Below are positions 31,906 through 40,796 of a stretch of 64,000 nucleotides of DNA, one piece after another (position 1 is the stretch's first letter; every line of letters starts with the position of its first letter). The notes beneath the pieces are model-generated. The model searched no databases, was not told the DNA's origin, and worked only from the letters and a program-made list of their open reading frames with translations. The position numbers and the translations under genes were made by a program. Source of the DNA: Myxococcus hansupus (GTDB lineage: Bacteria; Myxococcota; Myxococcia; Myxococcales; Myxococcaceae); NCBI RefSeq assembly GCF_000280925.3, contig NZ_CP012109.1:930001-994000 (forward strand). The letters are read 5' to 3'.

Positions 31906-32922
31906 TCATGACGCGGCCCCGTCGATAAGCGCACCCAGCTTGCCGCGCGCCGCGCCAGAGTCGATGGCCTGCTCCGCCTTGCGCACGCCGTCGCGCAGGT
32001 CCGCGGCCAGGCCCACGACGACCAGCGCCGCCGCCGCGTTGAGCAGCACCGCGGTGCGCAGGCCGGAGCGCTCGCCGTCCAGCAGCGCGCGCAGCCGGTG
32101 GGCGTTCTCGTCCGCGTCACCGCCCGCGATGGCGTCACGTGGCACCACGTCCAACCCCGCGTCCGCTGGGGACACGGTGAAGGTGTGGACCGTGCCATCC
32201 TCGCGCAGCTCCGCCACCTCGGTGGGGCTGCACGGCGAGATTTCATCCAGCCCGTCGTGGCCGTGCACCACCCACGCGCGGCGGCTGCCGAGCCGCCCCA
32301 GCACGCGCGCCGTCTGCTCCACGCGCTTGCCGTCGAAGGTGCCCAGGAGCTGGTAGCGCGCCCCGGCCGGGTTCGTCAGCGGCCCCAGCAGGTTGAACAC
32401 GCTGTGGAAACCCATGTCCCGCCGCGCCTGCGCCACGTGCCGCAAGGCCCCGTGGTGCGAGGGCGCGAAGAGGAAGCCCACGCCGTGCTCGTCGATGTCC
32501 CGCGCCACGCGCTCGTGCGGACGCTCCATGGAGACGCCCAGCGCGGCCAGCACGTCCGCGCTGCCACAGCGACTGGAGACCGCGCGGTTGCCATGCTTGG
32601 CCACCGTCACCCCCGCCCCGGCGGCCACGAAGGCCACCGCGGTGGAGATGTTGAAGGTGTGCGCGCCATCACCGCCCGTGCCGCAGGTGTCGAGCACCAC
32701 CTCCGCACGGGGAGACAGCTTCGCCGCGCAGGCCCGCATGGCCTCCGCCGCGCCGAGGATTTCATCCTCCGTCTCACCCTTCATCTTCAGCGCCGTCGCC
32801 AGCGCTCCCACTTGGGCAGGCGAAGCCTCCCCGGCGAGCATCAGACCCATGACGCGGGTCATCTCCTCGCGGGTGAGGTCGCGCCGGCCCACCACCTTGC
32901 CCAGCGCTTCCTTGAGGGTCAT
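31906..32922 (-). CDS. trpD: Anthranilate phosphoribosyltransferase
   Basis: Second pathway step, 338 residues, normal for the family. The PRPP-binding GTGGDGAHTFNIST lies at about 81-94, KHGNRAVSS at about 109-117 and the anthranilate-site MGFHSVFNLLGPLTNP near 170-185. It starts 3 bases after aroF, so coupled expression is likely. Confidence 0.96.
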   Translation of the reverse strand: MTLKEALGKVVGRRDLTREEMTRVMGLMLAGEASPAQVGALATALKMKGETEDEILGAAEAMRACAAKLSPRAEVVLDTCGTGGDGAHTFNISTAVAFVAAGAGVTVAKHGNRAVSSRCGSADVLAALGVSMERPHERVARDIDEHGVGFLFAPSHHGALRHVAQARRDMGFHSVFNLLGPLTNPAGARYQLLGTFDGKRVEQTARVLGRLGSRRAWVVHGHDGLDEISPCSPTEVAELREDGTVHTFTVSPADAGLDVVPRDAIAGGDADENAHRLRALLDGERSGLRTAVLLNAAAALVVVGLAADLRDGVRKAEQAIDSGAARGKLGALIDGAAS

Positions 32923-32925
32923 CGC

Positions 32926-33951
32926 CTATCCCAGCCGGACCACTTCGCGGCCCATCGCCTGGGCGATGGCGCGGACCTCGGTCATGGACTTCTCGAACTC
33001 GGAGAAGTCCAGCGACTGGGCGCCGTCTGACTTCGCGCGCGGCGGGTCGGGGTGCACTTCGACGATGATGCCGTCCGCGCCCACCGCCGTCGCCGCGCGC
33101 ATCATCGCCGGCACCGCCTTGCGCACGCCGATGCCGTGCGAGGGGTCCACGAAGACGGGCAGGTGCGAGAGCGCCTTCAGCATGGGCACCGCGTTCAGGT
33201 CCAACGTGTTGCGCGTCATCGTCTCGAAGGTGCGGATGCCGCGTTCGCAGAGGATGACCTGGGTGTTGCCGCGGGCGACGATGTACTCGGCCGCCATCAG
33301 CAGCTCCTTGATGGTGGCGCTCATGCCCCGCTTGAGCAGCACGGGCTTGCGCATGTCGCCCACCGCCTCCAGCAGGCTGAAGTTCTGCATGTTGCGCGCG
33401 CCAATCTGGAGGATGTCCGTCGCGTCCGCCACGGCCTGCAGCGTCGCGGTGTCCTTGACCTCGGTGGTGACGAGCAGGCCCGTCTCCTGGCGCGCCTCGG
33501 CCAGCAGCGCCAGTCCGTCGCCCTTGAGGCCCTGGAACTCATAGGGGCTGGTGCGCGGCTTGAACGCACCGCCGCGCAGCATGGTGGCGCCCGCCTTCTT
33601 CACCGCGTGGGCGGTGGAGAGAATCTGCTCGCGCGACTCCACCGAGCAGGGGCCGGCGATGACATGGAACGCCGCGCCGCCAATCGTGAGGTCGCCCACG
33701 CGAAGCTGCGTGTCGTCCGGCTTCACCTCGCGGCTGACGAGCTTGAACGGCTGGGAGATGGCCACGGCATCGGCGACGCCCGGCAGCACGCGGAACGGCT
33801 CTGGCTCCACGGCCCCCGGGTTCCCGGTGATGCCGATGGCCGTGCGAGTGCCCCCTGGAATCGCGTGCGGTTGCCAGCCACGACGGCGGATCTCATCGTT
33901 CACTCGCTCGATGTCCTGGGCCGTCGCGTCGGGTCGCATCACGATCAACAT
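32926..33951 (-). CDS. aroF: 3-Deoxy-7-phosphoheptulonate synthase (DAHP synthase, I-beta type)
   Basis: First step of the shikimate pathway, 341 residues. An N-terminal ferredoxin-like/ACT regulatory domain (about 1-70) precedes the KDO8P-like barrel, with AGPCSVES (metal Cys 102), [11 protein letters not shown] near 136, the [11 protein letters not shown] block and FVDPSHGIG (metal ligands) near 270. The N-terminal domain marks the I-beta class, in which it usually mediates feedback control. Heading the trpDCFBA operon suggests flux into tryptophan is set here. The symbol could equally be aroG; the class is firmer than the name. Confidence 0.94.
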   Translation of the reverse strand: MLIVMRPDATAQDIERVNDEIRRRGWQPHAIPGGTRTAIGITGNPGAVEPEPFRVLPGVADAVAISQPFKLVSREVKPDDTQLRVGDLTIGGAAFHVIAGPCSVESREQILSTAHAVKKAGATMLRGGAFKPRTSPYEFQGLKGDGLALLAEARQETGLLVTTEVKDTATLQAVADATDILQIGARNMQNFSLLEAVGDMRKPVLLKRGMSATIKELLMAAEYIVARGNTQVILCERGIRTFETMTRNTLDLNAVPMLKALSHLPVFVDPSHGIGVRKAVPAMMRAATAVGADGIIVEVHPDPPRAKSDGAQSLDFSEFEKSMTEVRAIAQAMGREVVRLG

Positions 33952-34042
33952 GGGGATACCTGCTTTCTCTCGCTCCAGAGTGTCCGTGTTACTGCATCAA
34001 CTGTCTGTTGCCCGCAACCACGACTGAGTCTCCCTTGCGCCT

Positions 34043-34067
34043 CCCACGCTTATCAAGCGAGCGTGGG
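34043..34067 (+). promoter_or_regulatory. Perfect 8-bp inverted repeat with T-run before the FAD oxidoreductase gene
   Basis: CCCACGCT (34043-34050) and AGCGTGGG (34060-34067) enclose 9 bases, and TTTTCTT follows at 34071. It looks like a terminator on the plus strand but has no plus-strand gene before it, and it lies 35 bases before the GTG at 34102. It could be an attenuator, an operator, or a terminator for an unseen transcript. Confidence 0.4.
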
Positions 34068-34101
34068 CGCTTTTCTTGAGCGGAAAGTGGAAGGAACGCG
34101 C

Positions 34102-35352
34102 GTGTCGAATCCGGAGGTCATCGTCGTTGGCGCGGGGCTCGCGGGACTGGCGTGCGCTCGGGCGCTCGTCGCGTCGCGGGTGAAGGTGTTGCTGCTAGAG
34201 GGAAGCGATGCACCGGGAGGCCGGGTCCGCACGGATGTCCATGAGGGCTTCCTGCTAGACAGAGGCTTCCAGGTGTACCTGTCGGCATATCCGGAAGGCC
34301 GGCGGATGCTGGACCTGGACGCGCTGTCACTCCGCCGGTTCATCCCCGGCGCCAAGGTGTGGCGGGGTGGCAAGCTGCACACGGTGGTGGACCCGCTGCG
34401 CAGGCCCGTGGATGCGCTCGCTCACCTGTTCGGTCCGGTGGGCACCTTCGGAGACAAGCTGCGCGTGCTGGAGCTGCGGCAGCTCGCACTCTCAGGCGAG
34501 GTGGAGGACGTGTGGCAACGTCCGTCACGCACCTCGCGGCGCTACCTGGAGGAGCTGGGCTTCACCGCGTCCATGCGGGAGTCGTTCCTGCGCCCCTTCT
34601 TCGCGGGGGTCTTCCTGGAGCGTGAGCTGTCCACCTCCAGCCGTTTCCTGGAGTTCGTCTTCCGCATGTTCGCCAGCGGGTACGCGGCGGTCCCGGAGTC
34701 CGGGATGGGGGCCATTCCGGAGCAGCTCTCCGCGCGGTTTCCCCCGGGCATGTTGCGGATGCGCGCGCCGGTGGCGGACGTGTGGGGCCACCGCGTGCGC
34801 ATGGCGGACGGAGAGATGATTGGCGCCAGGGCGGTGGTGGTGGCCACGGACCCCGCGAGCGCGGTGGGGTTGCTTCCGGGCATGGTGCCGCCGGTGATGA
34901 ACCGCGTGACGTGCCTCTACTTCGCCGCGCCGGAGCCGCCCGTGGAGGGGCCCTGGTTGCTGCTCAACGGTGAGGGCCGGGGGCGGGTGAACAACGTGGC
35001 GGTGATGAGCGAGGTGTCCCCAGCGTACGCGCCGCGCGGACAGGCGCTCGTGTCGGTCTCCGTGGTGGGCGCCACGCCGGACCTGGACACGTTGCTGGCG
35101 GAGGTCCGCGCGGAGCTGACGGCGTGGTTCGGGGCCGCGGTGTCCGCGTGGCGGCACCTGCGCACGTATGCGCTGCCGCTCGCGTTGCCCGCGCAGCCGC
35201 CGGACGCGCTGGAGCCGCCGCACCGGTCCGTGCGCTTGTCGCCGGGACTGTTCGTGTGTGGAGACCATCGTGACAATGCCTCCATCGACGGCGCGCTGGT
35301 CTCCGGCCGGCGCGCCGCGGAGGCGGTCGTGCGGGAGCTGGAGCGCGAATGA
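34102..35352 (+). CDS. FAD-dependent amine oxidase-like protein (NAD(P)/FAD oxidoreductase)
   Basis: Flavoprotein of 416 residues in the phytoene desaturase/protoporphyrinogen oxidase superfamily. The dinucleotide-binding [14 protein letters not shown] is at 6-19, followed by [14 protein letters not shown] and the C-terminal [20 protein letters not shown] for the flavin. GTG start at 34102 with AAGGA upstream. It overlaps the next gene (a dihaem lipoprotein) by 4 bases. A carotenoid or porphyrin substrate is possible for the fold but not shown. The long frame upstream of the start is spurious, lying antisense to aroF. Confidence 0.85.
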   Translation: MSNPEVIVVGAGLAGLACARALVASRVKVLLLEGSDAPGGRVRTDVHEGFLLDRGFQVYLSAYPEGRRMLDLDALSLRRFIPGAKVWRGGKLHTVVDPLRRPVDALAHLFGPVGTFGDKLRVLELRQLALSGEVEDVWQRPSRTSRRYLEELGFTASMRESFLRPFFAGVFLERELSTSSRFLEFVFRMFASGYAAVPESGMGAIPEQLSARFPPGMLRMRAPVADVWGHRVRMADGEMIGARAVVVATDPASAVGLLPGMVPPVMNRVTCLYFAAPEPPVEGPWLLLNGEGRGRVNNVAVMSEVSPAYAPRGQALVSVSVVGATPDLDTLLAEVRAELTAWFGAAVSAWRHLRTYALPLALPAQPPDALEPPHRSVRLSPGLFVCGDHRDNASIDGALVSGRRAAEAVVRELERE

Positions 35353-36008
35353 GGCGACAGGGGTTCGTGGTCATCGTGATGGGCGCCGTCAGCCTGGGCG
35401 TGGGGGTGGGGTGCAAGTCCTCGAAGACCGCTCCCGAGGCGCCCCCTCCGCCCGCCGCGGACGCGGGGAACACGCTCCGGCCCGTGTCCTCGTTCGCCTC
35501 CATCGCGGACGAGAAGGCGCGCTCGGCCGCGCTCTTCGTGGAGGCGGGGCGTGTGATTTCGCATCCGCGCTGCGTCAACTGTCACCCCGCGGATGGCGTG
35601 CCCCGGCAGGGCATGAACCAGCGTCCGCACATACCCGCCGTGACGGGAGGGCCCACCGGGCATGGCACGCCAGCCCTGCCGTGTACGTCCTGTCACCAGG
35701 AGCGAAACACTCCGCTGGTGGGCGCGACGTTGCGGAGCGTGCCCGGGAATCCAAAATGGGCGCTGGCGCCCGCGGAGATGGCCTGGGTGGGCGTGCCCTT
35801 GGGGAAGATTTGCGAGCAGCTCAAGGACCCCGCGCGCAACGGTGGCAAGTCGCTGGACGCACTGCACCACCACATGGCCGAGGACGTGCTGGTGGGGTGG
35901 GGCTGGGACCCGGGCCCGGGGCTGGAACCCGTGCCAGGGACACAGCGTGTGTTTGGCGAACTCATCCGCGCGTGGATTGACACCGGGGCCGCCTGTCCAA
36001 GCCCCTGA
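35349..36008 (+). CDS. Dihaem cytochrome c lipoprotein
   Basis: A 219-residue c-type cytochrome with two haem motifs, CVNCH near 75-79 and CTSCH near 112-116. The lipoprotein signal ends LGVGVGC (Cys about 22), followed by a Pro/Ala-rich linker. The ATG overlaps the flavoprotein stop, so the two are coupled and a redox partnership is plausible. Similar proteins are sometimes named isoquinoline 1-oxidoreductase subunit because they accompany molybdenum hydroxylases; an iorAB pair is present 7 kb away but is not adjacent. Periplasmic electron transfer is the safe reading. Confidence 0.85.
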   Translation: MRRQGFVVIVMGAVSLGVGVGCKSSKTAPEAPPPPAADAGNTLRPVSSFASIADEKARSAALFVEAGRVISHPRCVNCHPADGVPRQGMNQRPHIPAVTGGPTGHGTPALPCTSCHQERNTPLVGATLRSVPGNPKWALAPAEMAWVGVPLGKICEQLKDPARNGGKSLDALHHHMAEDVLVGWGWDPGPGLEPVPGTQRVFGELIRAWIDTGAACPSP

Positions 36009-36021
36009 CATGACCTGTCAG
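36005..36021. promoter_or_regulatory. 6-bp dyad before the ECF sigma gene
   Basis: CTGACA and TGTCAG flank TGACC, starting at the stop of the cytochrome gene and 20 bases before the sigma factor ATG. It may be an operator or a weak terminator; the sequence does not decide. Confidence 0.3.
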
Positions 36022-36041
36022 GACTGATAGACAGCCCCTCG

Positions 36042-37019
36042 ATGAAGGACCTTCCGGATTCGGGGAAGCTGGCGTTTGGATTCGAGGAGCACCGCACGGC
36101 GCTCGTCGGTCATTGCTACCGCATGCTGGGCTCCATCGCGGAGGCGGACGACGCCGTCCAGGAGACGCTGGTGCGGGCGTGGCGCGCGATGGACCGCTTC
36201 GAGGGGCGCGCGTCGCCTCGGACCTGGCTGTACAGCATCGCCACGCGCGTGTGCCTGGACGCCTTGGCGAAGAGCGGGCGCCGCGCGCGGCCCATGGAGC
36301 TGGGGCCCGCGTACTCCATCGACGGGCCGTTGACGCCGCTGCCCGCGGACAGTTGGCTCGAGCCCATCCCGGACGCGTTGGCCGTGCCCTCGGACGCGGA
36401 CCCCGCCGAACGGTTGGCGCTGCGCCAGAGCATCCGGCTCGCGTTCCTCGCGGCGCTTCAGCACCTGCCGCCGAAGCAGCGCGCGGTGCTGCTGCTGGCC
36501 GAGGTCCTGGGCTGGCCCGCCACGGAGATCGCCGAGACGCTGGAGACGTCGGTGGCCTCGGTCAACAGCGCGCTTCAGCGCGCCCGGGCGACGGTGGCGG
36601 ACCTGGGCCTGGAGGACACCGACTTCCAGTCGCCTCAGTCCGACGCTCAGGCGGCGTTGCTGAATCGTTACGTGGACGCGTTCGAGCGCTACGACATGGA
36701 CGCCTTCACGGCGCTGCTCCACGAGGAGGTCACCCTGTCGATGCCTCCGTTCGCGCTGTGGCTCCAGGGGCCCGAATCCATTCGCGGCTGGTTCCTCGGC
36801 CGGGGGGCGGTCTGCCGAGGCTCCCGGTTGGTGCCGGCCTCCGCGTGCGGCTCACCGGCCTTTGGCCAGTACCACGACGACGGCTCCGGGGGCCCTTTGC
36901 ACCCGTGGTCACTCATCGTCCTCGAAATGGCCGGTGGACGCATCGCGGCAATGACCCACTTCCTCGACGCGAAGACGTTATTCCCCCGGTTCGGCCTCCC
37001 CCTGGAGCTGCCCCGGTAG
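36042..37019 (+). CDS. ECF-type RNA polymerase sigma factor with C-terminal SnoaL-like domain
   Basis: Extracytoplasmic-function sigma factor of 325 residues. Region 2 is seen at about 18-75 ([33 protein letters not shown]) and region 4 at about 142-190 ([26 protein letters not shown]). The final ~120 residues form an NTF2/SnoaL-like domain, as in SigG/SigJ-type ECFs that lack a membrane anti-sigma factor and are controlled by this tail. No anti-sigma gene is adjacent, consistent with that. Target promoters unknown. It may regulate the VOC protein downstream, though that gene has its own ribosome site 96 bases on. Confidence 0.92.
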   Translation: MKDLPDSGKLAFGFEEHRTALVGHCYRMLGSIAEADDAVQETLVRAWRAMDRFEGRASPRTWLYSIATRVCLDALAKSGRRARPMELGPAYSIDGPLTPLPADSWLEPIPDALAVPSDADPAERLALRQSIRLAFLAALQHLPPKQRAVLLLAEVLGWPATEIAETLETSVASVNSALQRARATVADLGLEDTDFQSPQSDAQAALLNRYVDAFERYDMDAFTALLHEEVTLSMPPFALWLQGPESIRGWFLGRGAVCRGSRLVPASACGSPAFGQYHDDGSGGPLHPWSLIVLEMAGGRIAAMTHFLDAKTLFPRFGLPLELPR

Positions 37020-37115
37020 GCGAAGGGGGGCGGATCATCTTTTTAAAAGTCGGCCGATGATTTCCGGCGGCTGTGGCAGTCAAAGCCTTCGTAACCATCC
37101 CGCCTGGAGGCGAAC

Positions 37116-37535
37116 ATGAAGGTCAGCCGTCCCCGCAAGCTCTTCCTCAACCTGCCCGTGGCCGACCTGAAGCGGTCGGTGGATTTCTTCACGAAGCTGG
37201 GCTTCGAGTTCAACAAGGACTTCACCGACGACAACGCCACCTGCATGGTGGTGGGTGAGGACGCGTTCGTGATGCTGCTCACGGATGCTCGCTTCAAGGA
37301 CTTCATCAAGAAGCCGCTGCACGACGCGACGCAGAGCACCGCCGGCACCTATGCGGTGTCCGCCACCAGCCGCGAGGAGGTCGATGCGCTGGTGAAGATT
37401 GCCCTGGCCAATGGTGGCACCCCCGCTGCGGAGGCCATGGACCTGGGCTTCATGTATGGCGGCAGCTTCTACGACCCGGACGGTCACCACTGGGAGCTGG
37501 CTTGGATGGACCCGAACCAGATGCCCCCGCAGTAG
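37116..37535 (+). CDS. VOC family (glyoxalase/bleomycin resistance-like) protein
   Basis: A 139-residue vicinal oxygen chelate protein. Two beta-alpha-beta-beta-beta modules are visible: FLNLPVADLKRSVDFFTKLGF at the start and the SFYDPDGHHWEL end, which carries the usual metal-binding Glu. GGAGG lies 7 bases before the ATG. This is the small lactoylglutathione lyase-like form found beside SnoaL-tailed sigma factors. An AT-richer stretch with ATCATC/GATGAT half-sites lies just upstream (about 37035-37060). Substrate unknown. Confidence 0.88.
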   Translation: MKVSRPRKLFLNLPVADLKRSVDFFTKLGFEFNKDFTDDNATCMVVGEDAFVMLLTDARFKDFIKKPLHDATQSTAGTYAVSATSREEVDALVKIALANGGTPAAEAMDLGFMYGGSFYDPDGHHWELAWMDPNQMPPQ

Positions 37536-37548
37536 TCGGTGTGATGTG

Positions 37549-37577
37549 CCGCGCGGAGTCTCCGTGCCTCCGCGCGG
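37549..37577. terminator. Bidirectional terminator hairpin
   Basis: CCGCGCGGAG (37549-37558) pairs with CTCCGCGCGG (37568-37577) around 9 bases, between the convergent VOC and outer-membrane-type genes. No T-run. Confidence 0.55.
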
Positions 37578-37587
37578 CGCACGGTCC

Positions 37588-38154
37588 TCAGAACCGGTAG
37601 CCCAGATGGACGGTGGGAAAGAAACCGAAGCGCGAGGTCTCGAACTCGCGCCCGTCGACTTCCACCGCGTCCTGGAACACCGAGTAGGACACGCCCACCC
37701 AGGGCGTGATGTAGAGGTGGTCCGTCACCGCGAACCGGTAGCCGATGCGTGGGCCCACCGCGACGTCCGCGCCCACGACGTGCTGGCCCGTCTCGTCCAG
37801 CGTGTAGCGGTTGCGGGTGACGTTCAGCTCCAGCCCCGCGAACAGCCCTCGGACGTCCGAGCCGAAGTAGTCGAGCTTGGCGCTCATGCCCAAGGTGGAC
37901 TGCGTCCAGTCGTCGTTGCCGTGGAAGAACTTGGGCACCCGGGCGCCGAAGACGCCCAGGTTGAAGCGCACGTGGTCGAAGGCGAGCGCCACGTGGCCGG
38001 AGCCTCCTCTCAGGAACAGGGCCACGGGGTCCGTCTCCAGCTCCACCGTGGGGCCCGCGTGGGCGGTGCCCGCGGCGAGCAGGCAGGCGGCGGCGAGCGT
38101 CCGTGCCGGAGACGTGGAGGCGATGGTGCGGAAGGCCTTGGGGGCGCGGTGCAT
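37588..38154 (-). CDS. Small outer-membrane-type protein
   Basis: A 188-residue protein with a signal peptide ending AAGTAHAG (about 33) and alternating hydrophobic strands ending in GYRF, a typical C-terminal aromatic of beta-barrels. Start at 38154 has GGAG 6 bases upstream. No family named with confidence. Small barrels of this size occur as OmpW- or OmpA-like porin folds, but no diagnostic motif is seen. Divergent from the AraC-type regulator by 130 bases, which could control it. Confidence 0.7.
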   Translation of the reverse strand: MHRAPKAFRTIASTSPARTLAAACLLAAGTAHAGPTVELETDPVALFLRGGSGHVALAFDHVRFNLGVFGARVPKFFHGNDDWTQSTLGMSAKLDYFGSDVRGLFAGLELNVTRNRYTLDETGQHVVGADVAVGPRIGYRFAVTDHLYITPWVGVSYSVFQDAVEVDGREFETSRFGFFPTVHLGYRF

Positions 38155-38284
38155 GGGAGACTCCGAGGGTCGGGACTGCTGCGGTTCGTGACGCATGCAT
38201 AGGGCTGGCGATGCGTCCGGGCGCTGACGGGCTCCGCCAAATCCGTTGACTCTCCTCGCCACCGGTGGCCAGTGTTTCGGCGCA

Positions 38285-39328
38285 ATGCGCGGCCCTGCGA
38301 CGCGAAGTGGAGCGACGGTGTCGGGCCGGACGGTCCTCCCCGCCATCGGCCGGCTCCTGGCCCTGGGGATGGACATCGAGCCCCTGCTGAAGGAGGCCGG
38401 CGTCCCACGCGCCGCCCTGGAGGACGCCGACGCGCGCCTGCCGCATGAAGTCGCGCTCGACGTATGGCACCGCGCGGTGCGGTTGAGTGGTGACGCGTCG
38501 CTGGGCATTCACGCGGCGGAGTCCGTACGGCCCGGCGCCTTCGACGTGCTCGACTACACGCTGCGCAGCAGCGCCACCCTGGGCGAGGCCTGGGGCCGGC
38601 TGACGCGCTACTACCGCTTGTTGCACGACGCCGCTCAGGTGCGGCTGACGGTGTCCGGAGGACTGGCGCACCTGACACACGCCTTGCCGCCCTCGCTACC
38701 GCCGCTGCCGCGACAGGTCGCGGAGTTCATCCTGACGGCCCTGATGGTGGCCTCCAGGCAGGCCACGGGCGTGGACCTGATTCCTTCACGGGTGTCCTTC
38801 CACCACGCGGCGCCAGACGATGTCTCCGAGCACGTCCGTGTCTTCCGGTGCGAGCCGCGCTTCGAGCAGCCGCACAACGGTGTGTCGGTGGCGCAAGCGG
38901 TGTTGGAGACGCCGCTGTTGAAGGCGGACTCGGGACTGTCCACGGTGTTGGAGCGGCACACGCGGGAGCTGCTCGCGCGGCTCCCCGAAGTGCAGGGCCT
39001 GGTCGAGCGGGTGCGCGCGCATGCCGCGGAGGGGCTCGCGAGTGGCGGCGCGACGAATGAGCGCATCGCGAAGCGGCTCCACATGAGCGTCCGGACGCTG
39101 CATCGGCGGATGCGCGATGAGGGTACCTCCCTCCAGGAAGTGGTCGACACCCTGCGGAGGGAGCTGGCCTTGCGCTACCTGGAGGACCGTCGGCTCGCGA
39201 TTCCGGAGGTGGCCTATCTGCTCGGGTTCTCGGAGGCGAGCGCCTTCCACCGGGCCTTCCGCCGCTGGACGGGGACGACGCCCGCCGAGCACCGGCGAGC
39301 GCCGCAGGCGGTGATGGGGGACGCGTGA
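38285..39328 (+). CDS. AraC-family transcriptional regulator (arabinose-binding-type N-terminus)
   Basis: A 347-residue regulator. The N-terminal ~190 residues resemble the arabinose-binding-like domain of OruR/ArgR-type AraC regulators (LLKEAGVPRAALEDADARLP, then GDASLGIHAAES). The C-terminal HTH_18 domain has two helix-turn-helix units, NERIAKRLHMSVRTLHRRM (about 258-276) and IPEVAYLLGFSEASAFHRAF near 308-327. Start at ATG 38285; a TTG at 38246 is in frame but less likely. Likely targets are the divergent outer-membrane-type gene and itself. Confidence 0.92.
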   Translation: MRGPATRSGATVSGRTVLPAIGRLLALGMDIEPLLKEAGVPRAALEDADARLPHEVALDVWHRAVRLSGDASLGIHAAESVRPGAFDVLDYTLRSSATLGEAWGRLTRYYRLLHDAAQVRLTVSGGLAHLTHALPPSLPPLPRQVAEFILTALMVASRQATGVDLIPSRVSFHHAAPDDVSEHVRVFRCEPRFEQPHNGVSVAQAVLETPLLKADSGLSTVLERHTRELLARLPEVQGLVERVRAHAAEGLASGGATNERIAKRLHMSVRTLHRRMRDEGTSLQEVVDTLRRELALRYLEDRRLAIPEVAYLLGFSEASAFHRAFRRWTGTTPAEHRRAPQAVMGDA

Positions 39329-39350
39329 CGGGCCGCGCGCGCTTCCCTGC

Positions 39351-40196
39351 TCAGGGCGTCGCGTTCGTGGTCGCCACGGGGGGCAGCCACTTGCGCAGCA
39401 CGCCAGGCGAGCTCTGCCGGTAGATGTTGTCGTGGCGCAGGTCGGGCCGGGGCTCGACCTCCCACTTCAGTCCCGCGGGGGCGTTCGCCCGGAGGGACTC
39501 TTGAAGCCTTGCCACCGCGGGGCCGATGTCCGTCTCGTCGGCGGAGGACAGGTAGATTCCCGCGCGCAGGTCGGGATGGGTCGCGAGCCATTCTCCCGCC
39601 CCATTCACCAACGACTCCGCGTTCCACCACAGGCTGGGGCTCAGCGCGAGGTACGTGTCGAACAGGTCCGGCTGGAGGAAGAACGTCTCCACGATGAAGT
39701 AGCCCGCGAGCGACTCACCGATGATGGCCCGCTCCTGCGTCACCCGGTAGCGCCGCTCCACCTCCGGCATCAGCTCTTCGTGGATGAAGGCCCGGAACGT
39801 CGCGGAGCCGCCCGTGACGGGGGCCACTTCCAGGTCCGTCGCCACCGTGGTCGGCCCCGTCATGTCCCGGCGCCGCACGGTGTTTTCGATACCCACGATG
39901 ATGACAGGCCGCAGTTCACCCGCGCGGATGGCCGTGTCGACGGTGGTGGCCAGATGCGGGAAGTCTTCCTTCAGGCCGCCGTCGGGCATGTAGAGCACCG
40001 GGAAGCGGGTGTCTCCCGACGCCGCGTATCCAGGAGGCAGGTAGACGTTGATGGGGCGGGGCTCCTTCAGCTTCGCGGAGTCGAGCGTGAACGTCTGATG
40101 CGGTGGCACGGGTTCGGTGGGGAGGGGCTTGGTGCTCGCGCACGCGCATCCCAGGACGAACAGCAACAGGCCCACGCACTTCATCGACGTTCGCAT
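39351..40196 (-). CDS. Putative esterase, alpha/beta hydrolase (Fes/IroE-like) lipoprotein
   Basis: A 281-residue alpha/beta hydrolase of the esterase D / ferric-enterobactin esterase-like fold. The nucleophile elbow is IIGESLAGY with Ser 162, the strand before it is VIIVGIE, and a late HDN in the C-terminal part supplies the His. The signal ends in LGCACAS, a lipobox, so it is probably a lipoprotein. ATG 40196 is used; 40184 is an alternative. Siderophore esters are typical substrates of relatives, but none is indicated here. Downstream on the plus strand lies a decayed gene. Confidence 0.85.
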   Translation of the reverse strand: MRTSMKCVGLLLFVLGCACASTKPLPTEPVPPHQTFTLDSAKLKEPRPINVYLPPGYAASGDTRFPVLYMPDGGLKEDFPHLATTVDTAIRAGELRPVIIVGIENTVRRRDMTGPTTVATDLEVAPVTGGSATFRAFIHEELMPEVERRYRVTQERAIIGESLAGYFIVETFFLQPDLFDTYLALSPSLWWNAESLVNGAGEWLATHPDLRAGIYLSSADETDIGPAVARLQESLRANAPAGLKWEVEPRPDLRHDNIYRQSSPGVLRKWLPPVATTNATP

Positions 40197-40347
40197 CACA
40201 GTCTCTTCCCGCGTCCCGAGAAACATGCCGGACGCGCGCCGAATCCTGCCTGAGCAGACCCGCTGTCGCCAGGGCTCCGGTTGCGTTGCCGCATCGTCGC
40301 GCGGGCCTCGCCAGCTATGGGCGAGCGCCTTCCTATTCGGAGTCTCC

Positions 40348-40712
40348 ATGTCTGGCATGAAGAACCTGTGCGCTGCACACGCTCGTCTACTTCTTCGAGA
40401 ACGGCGCGTGGTTCTCCCAGAAGACGGCGGACGACATCGCCTCGGTCTGCGCGCTGGATGGCAAGGGGAAGGCGCTGAACCTCCTCGGTCCGTGGCGGCC
40501 GGTGACTCCTGGGCATCGCCGCCTTCCAGGGCCACCTGTGTCTCTCGCGCGTGGAGGGGGTGTTCCGGCTGGAGGAAGGGCGCTTGAAGAAGGTGCTCAA
40601 GGCGACGACGCGCACGCTGTCGTGCTCGGACGGGCTTATGTGGTCCGTGGGCGAGCACTCGATTGTCTCCACGGTGGACGGAACGTCCTGGGAGCGTGTC
40701 GAGGCCCCCTGA
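40348..40712 (+). pseudogene. Decayed small gene with two frameshifts
   Basis: A reading starts at ATG 40348 with GGAG 5 bases upstream (MSGMKNLC), shifts frame near 40375 to give TLVYFFENGAWFSQK and on to CALDGKGKALNLLG, then shifts again near 40505 to LGIAAFQGHLCLSRVEG and ends VDGTSWERVEAP at a TGA at 40710-40712. Each segment has coding-like composition but no single frame spans it. The last segment resembles a BNR-repeat (sialidase-like/propeller) tail, which is weak. Either a true pseudogene or two sequencing errors; the surrounding genes read cleanly. Confidence 0.6.
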
Positions 40713-40744
40713 GTCACGGCGACGCGCCCAGGGGGCCGCGGCGT

Positions 40745-40796
40745 TCACTTCTTCAGCGCGCGGTTGGCAGGTGCCGGGAGGATGCGTCTCCAGCCA
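40745..40796 (-). pseudogene. Possible C-terminal remnant of another gene
   Basis: On the minus strand just past the nhaA stop a short stretch reads LPAPANRALKK then stop, in good coding style with no start of its own. Next to the decayed plus-strand gene it suggests a remnant, but this short length could also be chance. Confidence 0.25.

Noticed and set aside
35349..36008. Naming the dihaem lipoprotein as a subunit of the iorAB enzyme
   Set aside because: It is coupled to a flavoprotein 7 kb from iorAB; no adjacency supports the link.
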